DNA of 34,511 nt from CAZBDV01 sp964490765 (GCA_964490765.1 CAZBDV010000022.1:1-34511); one strand, 5' to 3'; counted from the stretch's first letter, positions 10,143-17,881 are shown. Numbers and translations: made by a program. The notes: generated by a model from the sequence alone, not told the origin.

Positions 10143-10156
10143 CTTAACCGGTTCTC
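10143..10156 (-). repeat. Intergenic 14-mer GAGAACCGGTTWAG, copy 2 (PAD-coaX gap)
   Basis: The minus strand reads GAGAACCGGTTAAG, differing at one base from the copy at 2730-2743. It touches the last base of the PAD stop codon and lies about 65-78 bases before the coaX start. A shorter relative, CTGAACCGGAT, lies in the coaX-sprA gap at about 9251-9260. All three gaps of this gene series therefore hold GAACCGG on the minus strand. Confidence 0.35.
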
Positions 10157-12450
10157 TATTTCAGAAGAATCATCTTCCTGGTTTCTCTGTAACTTCCTGC
10201 TTGTAATCTGTAGAGATACACACCACCAGCGACTTCTCTGTTATTATCATCAACCCCGTTCCAGATGTATCTGAATGTTCCGCTCTGATGATAAGTATCG
10301 ACAAGTGTCCTGACCCTCTTTCCTTTGATATTGAAGATATCGAGAGTTACATGACAATCTGCAGGAATGTTAAAGCCGATCGTAACTGTAGGATTAAATG
10401 GATTGGGATAGGCAGCATGAAGGCCTGCAGGTTCGGGTAAAGGAGTATCACCAACAGACGTCAGTTCGATAACATACTCAGCAATGGCTACTTCACTTGG
10501 CAGGAAGGAATCGTAGTAGGCAATAGCTTTTACAGTTGTACTATCGTCGAGATATATAGGTTCCGTATAGAGGATGCTCTCTTCATCCGGTTCACTATCA
10601 TCAAGGGTATAATATATAAGGGCATCGGGAGTATCCACCTCAATAACCACCTCTATCTCTTCCTCATAGGTTCCCGCTTCCGGTGAGAAGCAGGGAGTTG
10701 CTACCTGTCGGATATCTATAGTGAAACCATACCAACCTTCTGCAGGGCTTATCGCTGTATTGGGCGGTTCTTCCATATCGGTAGCAATAATCCTGTATTC
10801 TACGAGATCTTCTACTTCAAAACCAGTTCCAAACTCACACTGATAAATATCACCTTCTATATTTTCGAATTGTTCGTATTGAGATTCTACTCCATTGACC
10901 CGGTATTCCAGTTCAACTACACCGACCCCTTCGGAATCAGTTACAACTGCTTCTAACAATAGTGGAAGATCATTGAGATAAACCTCTACTGGTGGGTCAT
11001 GCTCTATCTCTGGTGGAATACCCTCTCCGGTTACGATGAATACATGCGGATCAGGAGCACCGATGAAGGGGTGACTGGCGTTTCTGCCCGACATGTCGGC
11101 TGCATAGATATAATAGGATATGGTATCTCCTGCTGCAAACTCTGTCAGGCTTGTCGTATAGAAATTATCACCAATTCCGCTCAACGGAACAGTCTGGAAC
11201 TCTTCAGAATTGATCCGGTAATAGACCATAAGAGAATCCGGATAAAGGTTCTCGCCACTGTAAGGGTAGATATAGGCATCTATCTCATAAGCCGGTTCGT
11301 AAGGTTGCTCGTTAAGAATCGGGTAATGCCTGATATAGAGCATACCCCTGTCGGCAATCTCCTTTGTTCTGCAATGCAGAGCATCAGTGGATTGCCAGCC
11401 GCTGGAATATATGCCTATGATCTCATATCCTGGCATAGCCTCTTCGTAGGAGGCTATAGCGTCAACATCCCAGCTGCTGTTTACCTGTGGAACATAGACC
11501 CGATCGTTGAGGATGAGAGAATTGGTATAGGGCTGGTTATTCGGAGTATATACACGATAAATCCTGTAAGGGGTGCCGTAGGGTGAAGTCAAGCTGGCAT
11601 AGTAGTCAACTGTATTCTCTATCTGCTGATACTGGGGGTGTCCCGTATGGACCGATCTGATCAGGATCTTGTCAGGAGCAAGAAATTTTGCCCAGGTATC
11701 TATATGGTGAATGTAAGTTCCTGTCGGATCCTGAACTACTATGTAGTCAGTTATACCAAGAAAATCCTCCATATAATCATCAACCTGTTGAGGTGTCAGA
11801 GGTGTGTTTTCACTGTAGACTATCTGAGTAGAGGATGCTCCCCCGTATCCGTTAGACATATAATTACCTCCGGTATGTGCTATATTCATACCGTAAAGAG
11901 GAAGATCGTAATGATTGGCAAAAACCACAGGTATGTTATCATCGTTAGGTCGCGGTCTGTTATAGGAAAAATCCACCACCCCCATCTCGTTGTTCCCGTC
12001 GAATATGAAGAATGGTGAGTAGTCCCTTGTCCAGTATGAATCTGTTGGAGCAACGATAAACTCGCAATTGTCCATATTTGCTCCGGCACTGGTATAAGCA
12101 TTGATCGCCTGGTTCTGATTGTACGCCCCATTGACAATTGTTACTACTGTTACATGCTGGGACATGGCAACAACAAGCCCTACCGGTATCCCTAAAGGAT
12201 AACGGACCAGGACACCCTCCATAGGCTCAAACTCGGCTATACTTCTGGCCGGAACTGGTGGTGGGTCTGTCGGATTCACCCTGCCGCCTATATCGTCAAG
12301 CCTGTTTATCTCCTCCGGTGTTAACCAGATTGGAAGAGATTCTGGATTATGCTTCAACCATTCTTCGGTCATTCTTACCCAGTCAACGGAAGCAGTTAAA
12401 CAGGCTGTTAGCAGCAACAATACGGCTACTAAGAGTACTCTTCTCATCAT
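10156..12450 (-). CDS. Secreted PPAD-type peptidylarginine deiminase with T9SS sorting domain
   Basis: Predicted to convert peptidyl-arginine to citrulline outside the cell. The 764 residues comprise a signal peptide (1-20), a PAD_porph/agmatine-deiminase-fold domain (about 70-375), two Ig-like regions (about 380-475 and 478-580), a chitobiase/hexosaminidase C-terminal-like domain (about 583-660) and a T9SS type A sorting domain (680-764: YPNPFNP, GVYLYRL, KMILLK). Catalytic residues match those I recall for Porphyromonas PPAD with nearly the same spacing: Asp143 (TRDY), His249 and Asp251 (HHID), Asn310 and Cys360 (ALHC). NRPRP supplies Arg165 and Arg167, equivalent to PPAD Arg152/Arg154, which bind the C-terminal carboxylate of the substrate; Trp140 and Tyr246 also align. 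The ATG at 12450 has AGAGAGG upstream. Agmatine deiminase is the alternative, but NRPRP and the secretion domains argue for PPAD. The substrate is unknown. Confidence 0.9.
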   Translation of the reverse strand: MMRRVLLVAVLLLLTACLTASVDWVRMTEEWLKHNPESLPIWLTPEEINRLDDIGGRVNPTDPPPVPARSIAEFEPMEGVLVRYPLGIPVGLVVAMSQHVTVVTIVNGAYNQNQAINAYTSAGANMDNCEFIVAPTDSYWTRDYSPFFIFDGNNEMGVVDFSYNRPRPNDDNIPVVFANHYDLPLYGMNIAHTGGNYMSNGYGGASSTQIVYSENTPLTPQQVDDYMEDFLGITDYIVVQDPTGTYIHHIDTWAKFLAPDKILIRSVHTGHPQYQQIENTVDYYASLTSPYGTPYRIYRVYTPNNQPYTNSLILNDRVYVPQVNSSWDVDAIASYEEAMPGYEIIGIYSSGWQSTDALHCRTKEIADRGMLYIRHYPILNEQPYEPAYEIDAYIYPYSGENLYPDSLMVYYRINSEEFQTVPLSGIGDNFYTTSLTEFAAGDTISYYIYAADMSGRNASHPFIGAPDPHVFIVTGEGIPPEIEHDPPVEVYLNDLPLLLEAVVTDSEGVGVVELEYRVNGVESQYEQFENIEGDIYQCEFGTGFEVEDLVEYRIIATDMEEPPNTAISPAEGWYGFTIDIRQVATPCFSPEAGTYEEEIEVVIEVDTPDALIYYTLDDSEPDEESILYTEPIYLDDSTTVKAIAYYDSFLPSEVAIAEYVIELTSVGDTPLPEPAGLHAAYPNPFNPTVTIGFNIPADCHVTLDIFNIKGKRVRTLVDTYHQSGTFRYIWNGVDDNNREVAGGVYLYRLQAGSYRETRKMILLK

Positions 12451-12530
12451 TAATCCTCTCTAATACGTAATCTTATCTCGTTAAGCAAAAAATCTCAGTG
12501 AAATAATATGTAAAGGAATAATTGTCTCTC

Positions 12531-12538
12531 CAAACCTA
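12531..12538 (-). promoter_or_regulatory. TAnnTTTG-type -7 element upstream of the PAD gene
   Basis: The minus strand reads TAGGTTTG, an exact match to TAnnTTTG, the -7 element of Bacteroidota primary-sigma promoters, 81 bases before the PAD start. No TTTG is found at the expected spacing upstream; an arm of an inverted repeat sits there instead. Assignment rests on one short motif. Confidence 0.35.
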
Positions 12539-12550
12539 TTTTTTTCACCT

Positions 12551-12593
12551 TTAACGGCATCTCAGACACCAGCCTGTACTACCTTGCCGTTAA
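12551..12593. repeat. Perfect 9-bp inverted repeat (TTAACGGCA / TGCCGTTAA)
   Basis: TTAACGGCA at 12551-12559 is mirrored exactly by TGCCGTTAA at 12585-12593, with 25 bases between. A third half-site (CCGTTAA) lies at 12693-12699, and a fourth occurs upstream of the small gene at 19471 (AACCGTTAA, 19322-19330). The proximal arm covers the place where a -33 box of the PAD promoter would lie, so a regulator-binding site is plausible. A transcribed hairpin is the alternative. Confidence 0.5.
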
Positions 12594-12786
12594 TATCCCC
12601 CTGCTACCGGTAATCAGGCAGCCACTTATCAGATTGACCCCCCTTTCCTCACTATCCTCTCTTCCAGGAACAAAAGTCTTCTCTAGATGTAACCGTTAAA
12701 GCTGACATATCTTTCAACTGAAGTAACATAATCCCGTCCATATCGTTCTGCAGTCCGGGCAGGCAAGTCATCTCGCAATTAAAAGC

Positions 12787-12816
12787 TTGACAAGATTAAT
12801 TTTAAAAAATAGCTTG
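12787..12816 (+). promoter_or_regulatory. Putative promoter of the M23/thiN/xseB series
   Basis: TTGACA at 12787-12792 and TAGCTTG at 12810-12816, with 20 bases between TTG and TAG. The layout resembles Bacteroidota promoters (TTTG, 19-21 bases, TAnnTTTG) and also keeps a perfect sigma-70 -35 box. It lies about 60 bases before the M23 start. The same TTG-N19-TAGTTTG layout precedes iorA. Confidence 0.45.
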
Positions 12817-12874
12817 CCTCAAGTTAAATGGAAAGGAGTAAACCAATTAAGAATATGAAGTCAAGGTACAGGGA

Positions 12875-13813
12875 ATGGCGCTAAAGAAGAAGTGGCATAT
12901 AATATTGACTCATACCGAAGGCAGGAATCTCTTCAATGTATCTCTCAATAAAACTGCCGGTATTGCGGTCTTTGCAGGCTTCGGAATATTATTGTTGGGA
13001 ATGCTACTTTCTGCAGCCTTTCTGGTTCGTTACCGTATTCACTTCCCTCAGATTGAACAGTTACAGGCTGAGAACAAGATCCTCCGTGAAGAACTCGACA
13101 GGATCGTTACCGAACTCGATTCCGTTATGCTGCGTTTGAAACAGATGGAAGAGTGGGAAGATGAACTCCGTCTGGAACGCAACATAGGTTTGATTAATCG
13201 TGACCTGAGACAGATGGGTACAGGTGGTTTACCCCAGGTTAGAACTGATTACAGCAATCTGGATTACGAAACCAATCTGCAATTAAACCAGCTTCATCAT
13301 CAGATGGATGAGTTGAACAATATCAGCAGTTACGCTTTTGAACTCCGAAAGGATTTGATAGATAACCTCTCTCTGCAGATGGAGATGTATCGTTATACAC
13401 CTTCGATCTATCCTACTTTTGGCAGGATTACAACTGCCTACGGCTGGCGGACGCATCCCATAACCCGTCAACGTGATTTTCATTCAGGCATCGATATAGC
13501 CAACCGCAAAGGTTCTCCGATCTATGCATCAGCAAACGGAACCGTGAAAGAGATAGGGAGTAACCGATATTACGGCCGCTACGTGATTATTACTCATAAA
13601 TTTGGCTATGAGACGATGTATGCCCATCTCGATAAGGCACTGGTGAAGAAGGGTGAAGTGGTGATTAAGGGTGAAATCATAGCCGAGATGGGTAATACAG
13701 GCCGATCGACAGGCACTCATCTACATTATGAGGTGCGTCGTTACGGGCGTAATCTCAACCCCTATCATCATCTGAACAAGCTGGAAGAGGATATCATAGT
13801 AACTCAACAATAA
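12875..13813 (+). CDS. Membrane-anchored M23 (LytM-type) metalloendopeptidase
   Basis: Predicted peptidoglycan DD-endopeptidase acting in the periplasm. Of 312 residues, 1-28 are short and cytoplasmic, 29-52 form one transmembrane helix, and about 58-100 form a coiled coil. A linker with more heptad-like sequence runs to about 172, and residues 181-298 are the M23 domain. Zinc ligands are intact (His203 and Asp207 in HSGIDIA, His284 in HLHYE), with His251 and His282 as catalytic candidates, so it should be an active enzyme rather than an EnvC/NlpD-style degenerate activator. AAGG eight bases before the ATG at 12875 supports the start; a better AAAGGAG lies too far upstream (12832-12838). It heads the plus-strand series that later contains the FtsEX-like pair, with which M23 proteins often cooperate. 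Confidence 0.93.
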   Translation: MALKKKWHIILTHTEGRNLFNVSLNKTAGIAVFAGFGILLLGMLLSAAFLVRYRIHFPQIEQLQAENKILREELDRIVTELDSVMLRLKQMEEWEDELRLERNIGLINRDLRQMGTGGLPQVRTDYSNLDYETNLQLNQLHHQMDELNNISSYAFELRKDLIDNLSLQMEMYRYTPSIYPTFGRITTAYGWRTHPITRQRDFHSGIDIANRKGSPIYASANGTVKEIGSNRYYGRYVIITHKFGYETMYAHLDKALVKKGEVVIKGEIIAEMGNTGRSTGTHLHYEVRRYGRNLNPYHHLNKLEEDIIVTQQ

Positions 13814-13832
13814 CCCTTTCTGATAAGGGTTA
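13811..13832 (+). terminator. Hairpin overlapping the M23 stop codon
   Basis: TAACCCTT, a six-base loop TCTGAT, then AAGGGTTA form a perfect 8-bp stem whose first three bases are the M23 stop codon. No T tract follows, so a classical Rho-independent terminator is doubtful. An attenuator or mRNA 3'-end stabiliser between M23 and thiN fits equally well. Confidence 0.4.
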
Positions 13833-13861
13833 CTAACTAAAATGCGGGTGCTAGGTGATAG

Positions 13862-14665
13862 GTGTTAGAACAGAGAGAAACTCATCAGAAGAGAATTACC
13901 ACCAGAGCTATCATATTCTCTGATCACCAGCCCCTGAATCAACAACATCTCAAGCAATCCAACAATAACAGATTTATTCCCACTCTCCTTAAAGAGTTCC
14001 GGAAAAAGACTTCTACACTACAGTCTTCCTATATAGAATCAACAACTCAGCTCGAAGAAATTAGAACGATTCTCATAGCAGTAGATGGTGGTGCCAACTA
14101 TCTTCATAATCTTGAGATCGTACCTGATATGATTATAGGGGATATGGATTCTATCAGGCCGGAGACCCTGGAATTTTATCGTAATCTGACAGAGATAAAG
14201 AGATATCCCACCAGAAAAGAAGCGACTGATACGGAACTAGCCCTGAACTGGTGCATTGAGTGTAATGAGTCAAATCAGGCAGATATGGTTATAGACGAAG
14301 TACTCTTCATCAATGCTCTCCAGGGATCTTTTGCACATTCACTAGGGGTTTTGACACTCCTCTTCAGAGCTACTGAACACAGTATAAGAGCAGTGATATG
14401 CAACAATGAGGAGACAGTTCTGCTGGTGCCCGAGAAATGGCACTACCGTGGTAAGGCTGGAAACAAGCTCTCTCTCATCCCTCTAACCGAGAGAGTTACC
14501 GGAGTAGTAACGAAGGGGCTGGAGTATCCTCTGAAGAATGAAATTCTTTACCGAAACTCCACGAGAGGAATCAGTAACGTTTTTATTGACGGGGAAATCA
14601 ATGTATGTTATGAGAAAGGTAGACTTTTAGCCATTATCGAAGGCACTCCGGAGGATATAACATGA
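13862..14665 (+). CDS. thiN: Thiamine pyrophosphokinase, unusual N-terminal insertion
   Basis: Transfers pyrophosphate from ATP to thiamine to make thiamine diphosphate, the cofactor of enzymes such as IorA in this same window. Family motifs are DGGANYL at 75-81, PDMIIGDMDS at 88-97 and ATDTELAL at 121-128. At 267 residues it is longer than the usual 210-220, because about 45 polar residues (roughly 24-68) separate the first strand (TRAIIFSD) from the DGGAN strand. The usual R-x-D-H motif is replaced by GSFAHSLGVL at 155-164, keeping His but losing Asp. The start is a GTG at 13862 directly after an in-frame TAG, with AGGTGAT just upstream, so the N-terminus cannot extend further. The stop overlaps the xseB start (ATGA). 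Confidence 0.85.
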   Translation: MLEQRETHQKRITTRAIIFSDHQPLNQQHLKQSNNNRFIPTLLKEFRKKTSTLQSSYIESTTQLEEIRTILIAVDGGANYLHNLEIVPDMIIGDMDSIRPETLEFYRNLTEIKRYPTRKEATDTELALNWCIECNESNQADMVIDEVLFINALQGSFAHSLGVLTLLFRATEHSIRAVICNNEETVLLVPEKWHYRGKAGNKLSLIPLTERVTGVVTKGLEYPLKNEILYRNSTRGISNVFIDGEINVCYEKGRLLAIIEGTPEDIT

Positions 14666-14907
14666 AAGAAGAGATAAAATTCAAAGCAGCTCTTCAACGT
14701 TTAGAGGAAATAATTGAGGAACTGGAAAATGATATTGACGACCTTGATGTACTTGTAAGACTTTTTGAAGAGGGTTCCGAACTGGTCAATATCTGTGATA
14801 AGAAGTTAAATGAAGTGGAAACGAAGATAGAGACAATAACAAAAAAGCTAGATGAGCGTAGTGCTACGACAGGCAGGGGTAAAAATGAAAGAAAGAATGA
14901 TCTTTAA
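14662..14907 (+). CDS. xseB: Exodeoxyribonuclease VII small subunit
   Basis: Partner of XseA in the single-strand-specific exonuclease VII. The 81-residue, all-helical, acidic protein has the family pattern: FKAALQRLEEIIEELEND near the start, then the second helix with LFEEGSELVNICDKKL. It overlaps thiN by four bases (ATGA) and its end overlaps the next gene's start by 23 bases, so translation is probably coupled. The large subunit XseA is not in this window. Confidence 0.93.
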   Translation: MKEEIKFKAALQRLEEIIEELENDIDDLDVLVRLFEEGSELVNICDKKLNEVETKIETITKKLDERSATTGRGKNERKNDL

Positions 14908-15775
14908 GAAAGACCTGAAAGAGAAAAACGAACTGGTAAACATAGCCCTGGACAGGTTCTTACCTCGAAAGGATGAATATCCGAAACAAATACACAAAGC
15001 GATGCGGCATACACTCTTCGCAGGCGGCAAGAGAATCCGACCCTATCTGATGATCAGAACCTATAATCTTCTCTCTGACGATAATGACAAGATCATAGAG
15101 GTTGCTGCAGCACTGGAGTTGATGCATACCTACACCCTGATCCACGATGATCTGCCTGAGATAGACAACGACGATATACGACGGGGTAAACCCTCCTGTC
15201 ACGTTGTTTATGGCTCAGATCTGGCACTTTTAGCTGGTGATGCCCTGCTGGTCAATTCTGTCGAGTTGATGAGCATGACCGACCTGAATGATCTGCTCAA
15301 GTTAAAGGTAATCAGGGAATTTCTAACCTTCTGTGGAGACCAGGGATTGATAGCTGGCCAGATGGCCGATATCCTCAATGAAGGTAAAAAAGGAACACCC
15401 AAAATGCTGGAATTTATCCATCTCAATAAGACAGTCAAACTCTTCCAGCTTTGTACCCGCATAGCCTGTTTAATAGCTGATGCTAAGTCTGATGACTATG
15501 AACGTCTTGATCGCTACGGATATCTCTTCGGTATGGTATTTCAGATTATCGATGATATACTCGATATAGAAGGGGATGAGAAGAGTCTCGGCAAGACGAT
15601 TGGAAAGGATGAAGAGAGGAAGAAGATGACCTATCCAGCTGTTTATGGACTGGAAAAATCGAAGAATAAGGCAGCGGAAATGATCGAAGAAGCAAATACG
15701 ATATTAGACCATTACGGGGAGAAGGCCCTTCATCTGAAGCTGCTTAATAACTTCATTGTCTCAAGAAAACTCTGA
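14885..15775 (+). CDS. ispA: Polyprenyl synthetase, probable farnesyl diphosphate synthase
   Basis: Short-chain trans-isoprenyl diphosphate synthase making the C15 (possibly C20) precursor for quinones and carrier lipids. The 296-residue protein has GGKRIRP at 47-53, the first Asp-rich motif HDDLPEIDND at 87-96 with the two-residue insertion typical of bacterial FPP synthase, and the second DDILD near 223-227 followed by GDEKSLGKT. Tyr83, five residues before the first Asp, resembles E. coli IspA and suggests C15 product length. I chose the ATG at 14885 (GGGG six bases upstream) over an in-frame start at 14852. The stop lies four bases before the probable dut ATG. Confidence 0.92.
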   Translation: MKERMIFKKDLKEKNELVNIALDRFLPRKDEYPKQIHKAMRHTLFAGGKRIRPYLMIRTYNLLSDDNDKIIEVAAALELMHTYTLIHDDLPEIDNDDIRRGKPSCHVVYGSDLALLAGDALLVNSVELMSMTDLNDLLKLKVIREFLTFCGDQGLIAGQMADILNEGKKGTPKMLEFIHLNKTVKLFQLCTRIACLIADAKSDDYERLDRYGYLFGMVFQIIDDILDIEGDEKSLGKTIGKDEERKKMTYPAVYGLEKSKNKAAEMIEEANTILDHYGEKALHLKLLNNFIVSRKL

Positions 15776-15779
15776 CTCT

Positions 15780-16220
15780 ATGATTCCTATTGCTGTCAAG
15801 AAGCTTGTCGATCATGCCATCATCCCTCGGAAGATGAGCAGCCATGCTGCCGGATACGATCTCTATTCGGCCAACGAGGAGGTTATCCTTCTGCAACCGG
15901 GAGATATCAAAATGATCCCGACCGGTATAGCAATGAGCATCCCGGAGGGGTATGAAGCTCAAGTCCGGCCTCGTAGCGGCCTGGCTATTAAACATGGTAT
16001 AGGTATTCTCAATTCTCCTGGCACTATAGATTCTGACTATCGTGGCGAAATAAGAGTAATCATCTTCAATGCTGGAGAAGCCTCTTTCACGCTGGAACCG
16101 GGTAGTCGCATAGCACAAATGGTAATCTCAAAGTATTATGACATTGAGTTTCAGCTTGCTGACGAACTCGATACAACCGAACGTGGTAGCGGCGGTTTCG
16201 GCCATACGGAACTCAAATAA
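15780..16220 (+). CDS. dut: dUTP diphosphatase (dUTPase)
   Basis: Hydrolyses dUTP to dUMP and pyrophosphate, keeping uracil out of DNA and supplying dUMP for thymidylate. All five trimeric-dUTPase motifs are present: AGYDLYS, PRSGLAIKHG, GTIDSDYRGEI, RIAQMVI and RGSGGFGHT at the C-terminus. The ATG at 15780 begins MIPIAVKKL, like other family members, and gives 146 residues. An in-frame TTG at 15756 would add eight residues overlapping ispA but has no better ribosome site. It lies between ispA and nadA in the plus-strand series. Confidence 0.95.
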   Translation: MIPIAVKKLVDHAIIPRKMSSHAAGYDLYSANEEVILLQPGDIKMIPTGIAMSIPEGYEAQVRPRSGLAIKHGIGILNSPGTIDSDYRGEIRVIIFNAGEASFTLEPGSRIAQMVISKYYDIEFQLADELDTTERGSGGFGHTELK

Positions 16221-16271
16221 CAAAATCCCTTCGAACAGTATTACCTAAGATATATAACACGGAGTAACATA

Positions 16272-17192
16272 ATGGAAGATAAGTCCCCTTTAACTGAATT
16301 GATATGTAAGATAGAACATTTGAAAGAGGAAAAAGAAGCACTCATCCTCGTGCATAACTATCAGCCGCTAGAGATACATAGTGTCGCCGATATAGCTGGT
16401 GACTCACTGGAATTGGCTAAAGAGGCCACGAAAGCAGATGCCAGAATCATAGTACTGGCCGGAGTGAGGTTTATGGCCGAAACAGCTAAACTCCTCAATC
16501 CCCGGGCAAAGGTACTCCTCTCCCATCCCGGGGCAGGTTGTCCGATGGCTGACATGATCAGTGCCGAGCAGTTACACCGTTTCAGAGGAGAATATCCCGG
16601 TTCGGAGGTTGTCTGTTATGTCAACTCCTCAGTAGAGGTCAAGGCCGGGAGTGACATCTGTTGCACTTCATCCAATGCACTCAAGGTTGTTAATTCTATC
16701 CCTTCCGACAAACAGATCCTCTTCGTTCCCGATCAGAACCTGGGAACTTATGCTGCTGAGCAGAGTGGGAGGGATATCGTAGTCTGGAAAGGATTCTGTT
16801 CCGTTCATCATGCTAGAATCTCCGTGGCTGATGTGGAGCGAGCCAGAAGAGATTATCCCGATTATACACTGATTGTTCATCCCGAATGTCATCCGGATGT
16901 TTTTCATCAGGCTGATATGGTAGCTTCAACAAAAGGTATGGCAGATTTCGTAGCAGAAAACGACAGAGTAGTTCTTGGTACTGAAGTAGGTATGACCGAA
17001 CAGTTACGATCCAAATATCCGGAGAAGAAGATTGTACCTCTCTCCAGAGATGCTATTTGCCGTAATATGAAGAAGAGTAACCTGCCGCTTCTGCTTGAAG
17101 TTCTCCAGAACGAGAGTAATGAAATAACAATAGACCAGCAGATTGCCGACAGAGCATTGAGATCTCTGGAAAGAATGCTGGCAGTATCGTAA
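16272..17192 (+). CDS. nadA: Quinolinate synthase
   Basis: [4Fe-4S] enzyme condensing iminoaspartate with dihydroxyacetone phosphate to quinolinate for NAD synthesis. The 306-residue length is typical of the NadA form with three cluster cysteines. Cys90 (GAGCPMAD), Cys176 (KGFCSVHH) and Cys263 (DAICRNM) match the spacing of the cluster ligands. HNYQP near 28-32, VNSSVEVKA, the TSSNA segment and HPECHPDV are also family hallmarks. Its usual partners NadB and NadC are not in this window. GGAG lies a few bases before the ATG. Confidence 0.96.
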   Translation: MEDKSPLTELICKIEHLKEEKEALILVHNYQPLEIHSVADIAGDSLELAKEATKADARIIVLAGVRFMAETAKLLNPRAKVLLSHPGAGCPMADMISAEQLHRFRGEYPGSEVVCYVNSSVEVKAGSDICCTSSNALKVVNSIPSDKQILFVPDQNLGTYAAEQSGRDIVVWKGFCSVHHARISVADVERARRDYPDYTLIVHPECHPDVFHQADMVASTKGMADFVAENDRVVLGTEVGMTEQLRSKYPEKKIVPLSRDAICRNMKKSNLPLLLEVLQNESNEITIDQQIADRALRSLERMLAVS

Positions 17193-17194
17193 TT

Positions 17195-17878
17195 ATGGAA
17201 CTGAGATCTGTTGCTCTCCCCTTTGAGGGTATCTCTATCCTGCAGGATATCAAGAGTCAGGCGATAAGCTCGGATAGTGAATTTCTATATAATACGATAA
17301 TATCATTCTATTCTGACCGGCGCAATGCTAAGAATCTCAAGATGCTGGAACTGGGTTCTGGTAACGGGGTCATATCTATCATGCTGGCCCTGGCCTCTTC
17401 CACCTGGCAGATTACAGCTATGGAAGTCCAGATTTCTCAATTCCTGCTCGCCCGCCGTAACATCAAGAAGTCAGGAGTTAATATCAATCTAATTCTGGCC
17501 GATTTACGAAAAACCGAGCTGTTTGGTGATAGTACTCATTACGATCTGATTTATGCAAACCCACCCTACTTTCCTGCTGGAACGACCCGAATTAGCCCAT
17601 CTCTCACCAGGGCCATCTCCCGTTATGAGCTTCTGGCTGATATGGACGATCTGCTGAATGCGGTAAAAGATAACCTCACTCCAGACGGCGAGGCGTTTAT
17701 CCTCTATCCCGCTATCAGATTACCCGATCTACGGAGTAAGGTTGAGTATCATGGGCTCGATATACATCAGGAGATCGTCAGCAATAGCGAAGATTCAAGC
17801 CAGAGAGGGAGAAGGGAAATTCCAGAAGAGGATAGCGGGACGCGAACGATATCGATTCTCAGGCACATTACAGGGTAA
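17195..17878 (+). CDS. TrmN6/YfiC-like N6-adenine methyltransferase
   Basis: Rossmann-fold SAM-dependent methyltransferase. The 227-residue protein has motif I LELGSGNGVISI at 51-62, an acidic residue at the end of strand 2 (AMEVQ), and the catalytic NPPYFPAG near 121-128 typical of N6-adenine methylation. ARRNIKKSG and ISRYEL also resemble the TrmN6 family, which methylates A37 of tRNA-Val. The true substrate may differ, since the family is broad (COG4123). It starts three bases after nadA and ends three bases before the FtsE-like gene. The C-terminal 20-25 residues are strongly charged (SQRGRREIPEED). Confidence 0.85.
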   Translation: MELRSVALPFEGISILQDIKSQAISSDSEFLYNTIISFYSDRRNAKNLKMLELGSGNGVISIMLALASSTWQITAMEVQISQFLLARRNIKKSGVNINLILADLRKTELFGDSTHYDLIYANPPYFPAGTTRISPSLTRAISRYELLADMDDLLNAVKDNLTPDGEAFILYPAIRLPDLRSKVEYHGLDIHQEIVSNSEDSSQRGRREIPEEDSGTRTISILRHITG

Positions 17879-17881
17879 ATT

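Larger units (their letters stand above)
12451..12874. other. Divergent intergenic control region (424 bases, no gene)
   Basis: This is the only stretch over 300 bases without a gene. It separates the minus-strand PAD/sprA series from the plus-strand M23 series, so it should hold promoters for both. I see a minus-strand TAGGTTTG at 12538-12531; the heptamer TTAACGG on the plus strand at 12551-12557 and on the minus strand at 12593-12587 and 12699-12693; a TACCGGTA palindrome at 12605-12612; and a plus-strand promoter-like element at 12787-12816. The long untranslated stretch on the PAD side may carry RNA structure. I recognise no riboswitch class, and no reading frame here looks like a real gene. 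Confidence 0.7.

Noticed and set aside
10999..11586. A 195-codon plus-strand open frame opposite the PAD gene
   Set aside because: It lies opposite the catalytic Cys360 and Asn310 region, which is strongly family-like on the minus strand.
12855..12884. Nine-codon frame (ATG AAG TCA ...) with AAAGGAG upstream, overlapping the M23 start; a possible leader peptide
   Set aside because: The ribosome site is 16 bases from the ATG, the sequence has no codon run typical of attenuation leaders, and no terminator/antiterminator structure is visible.
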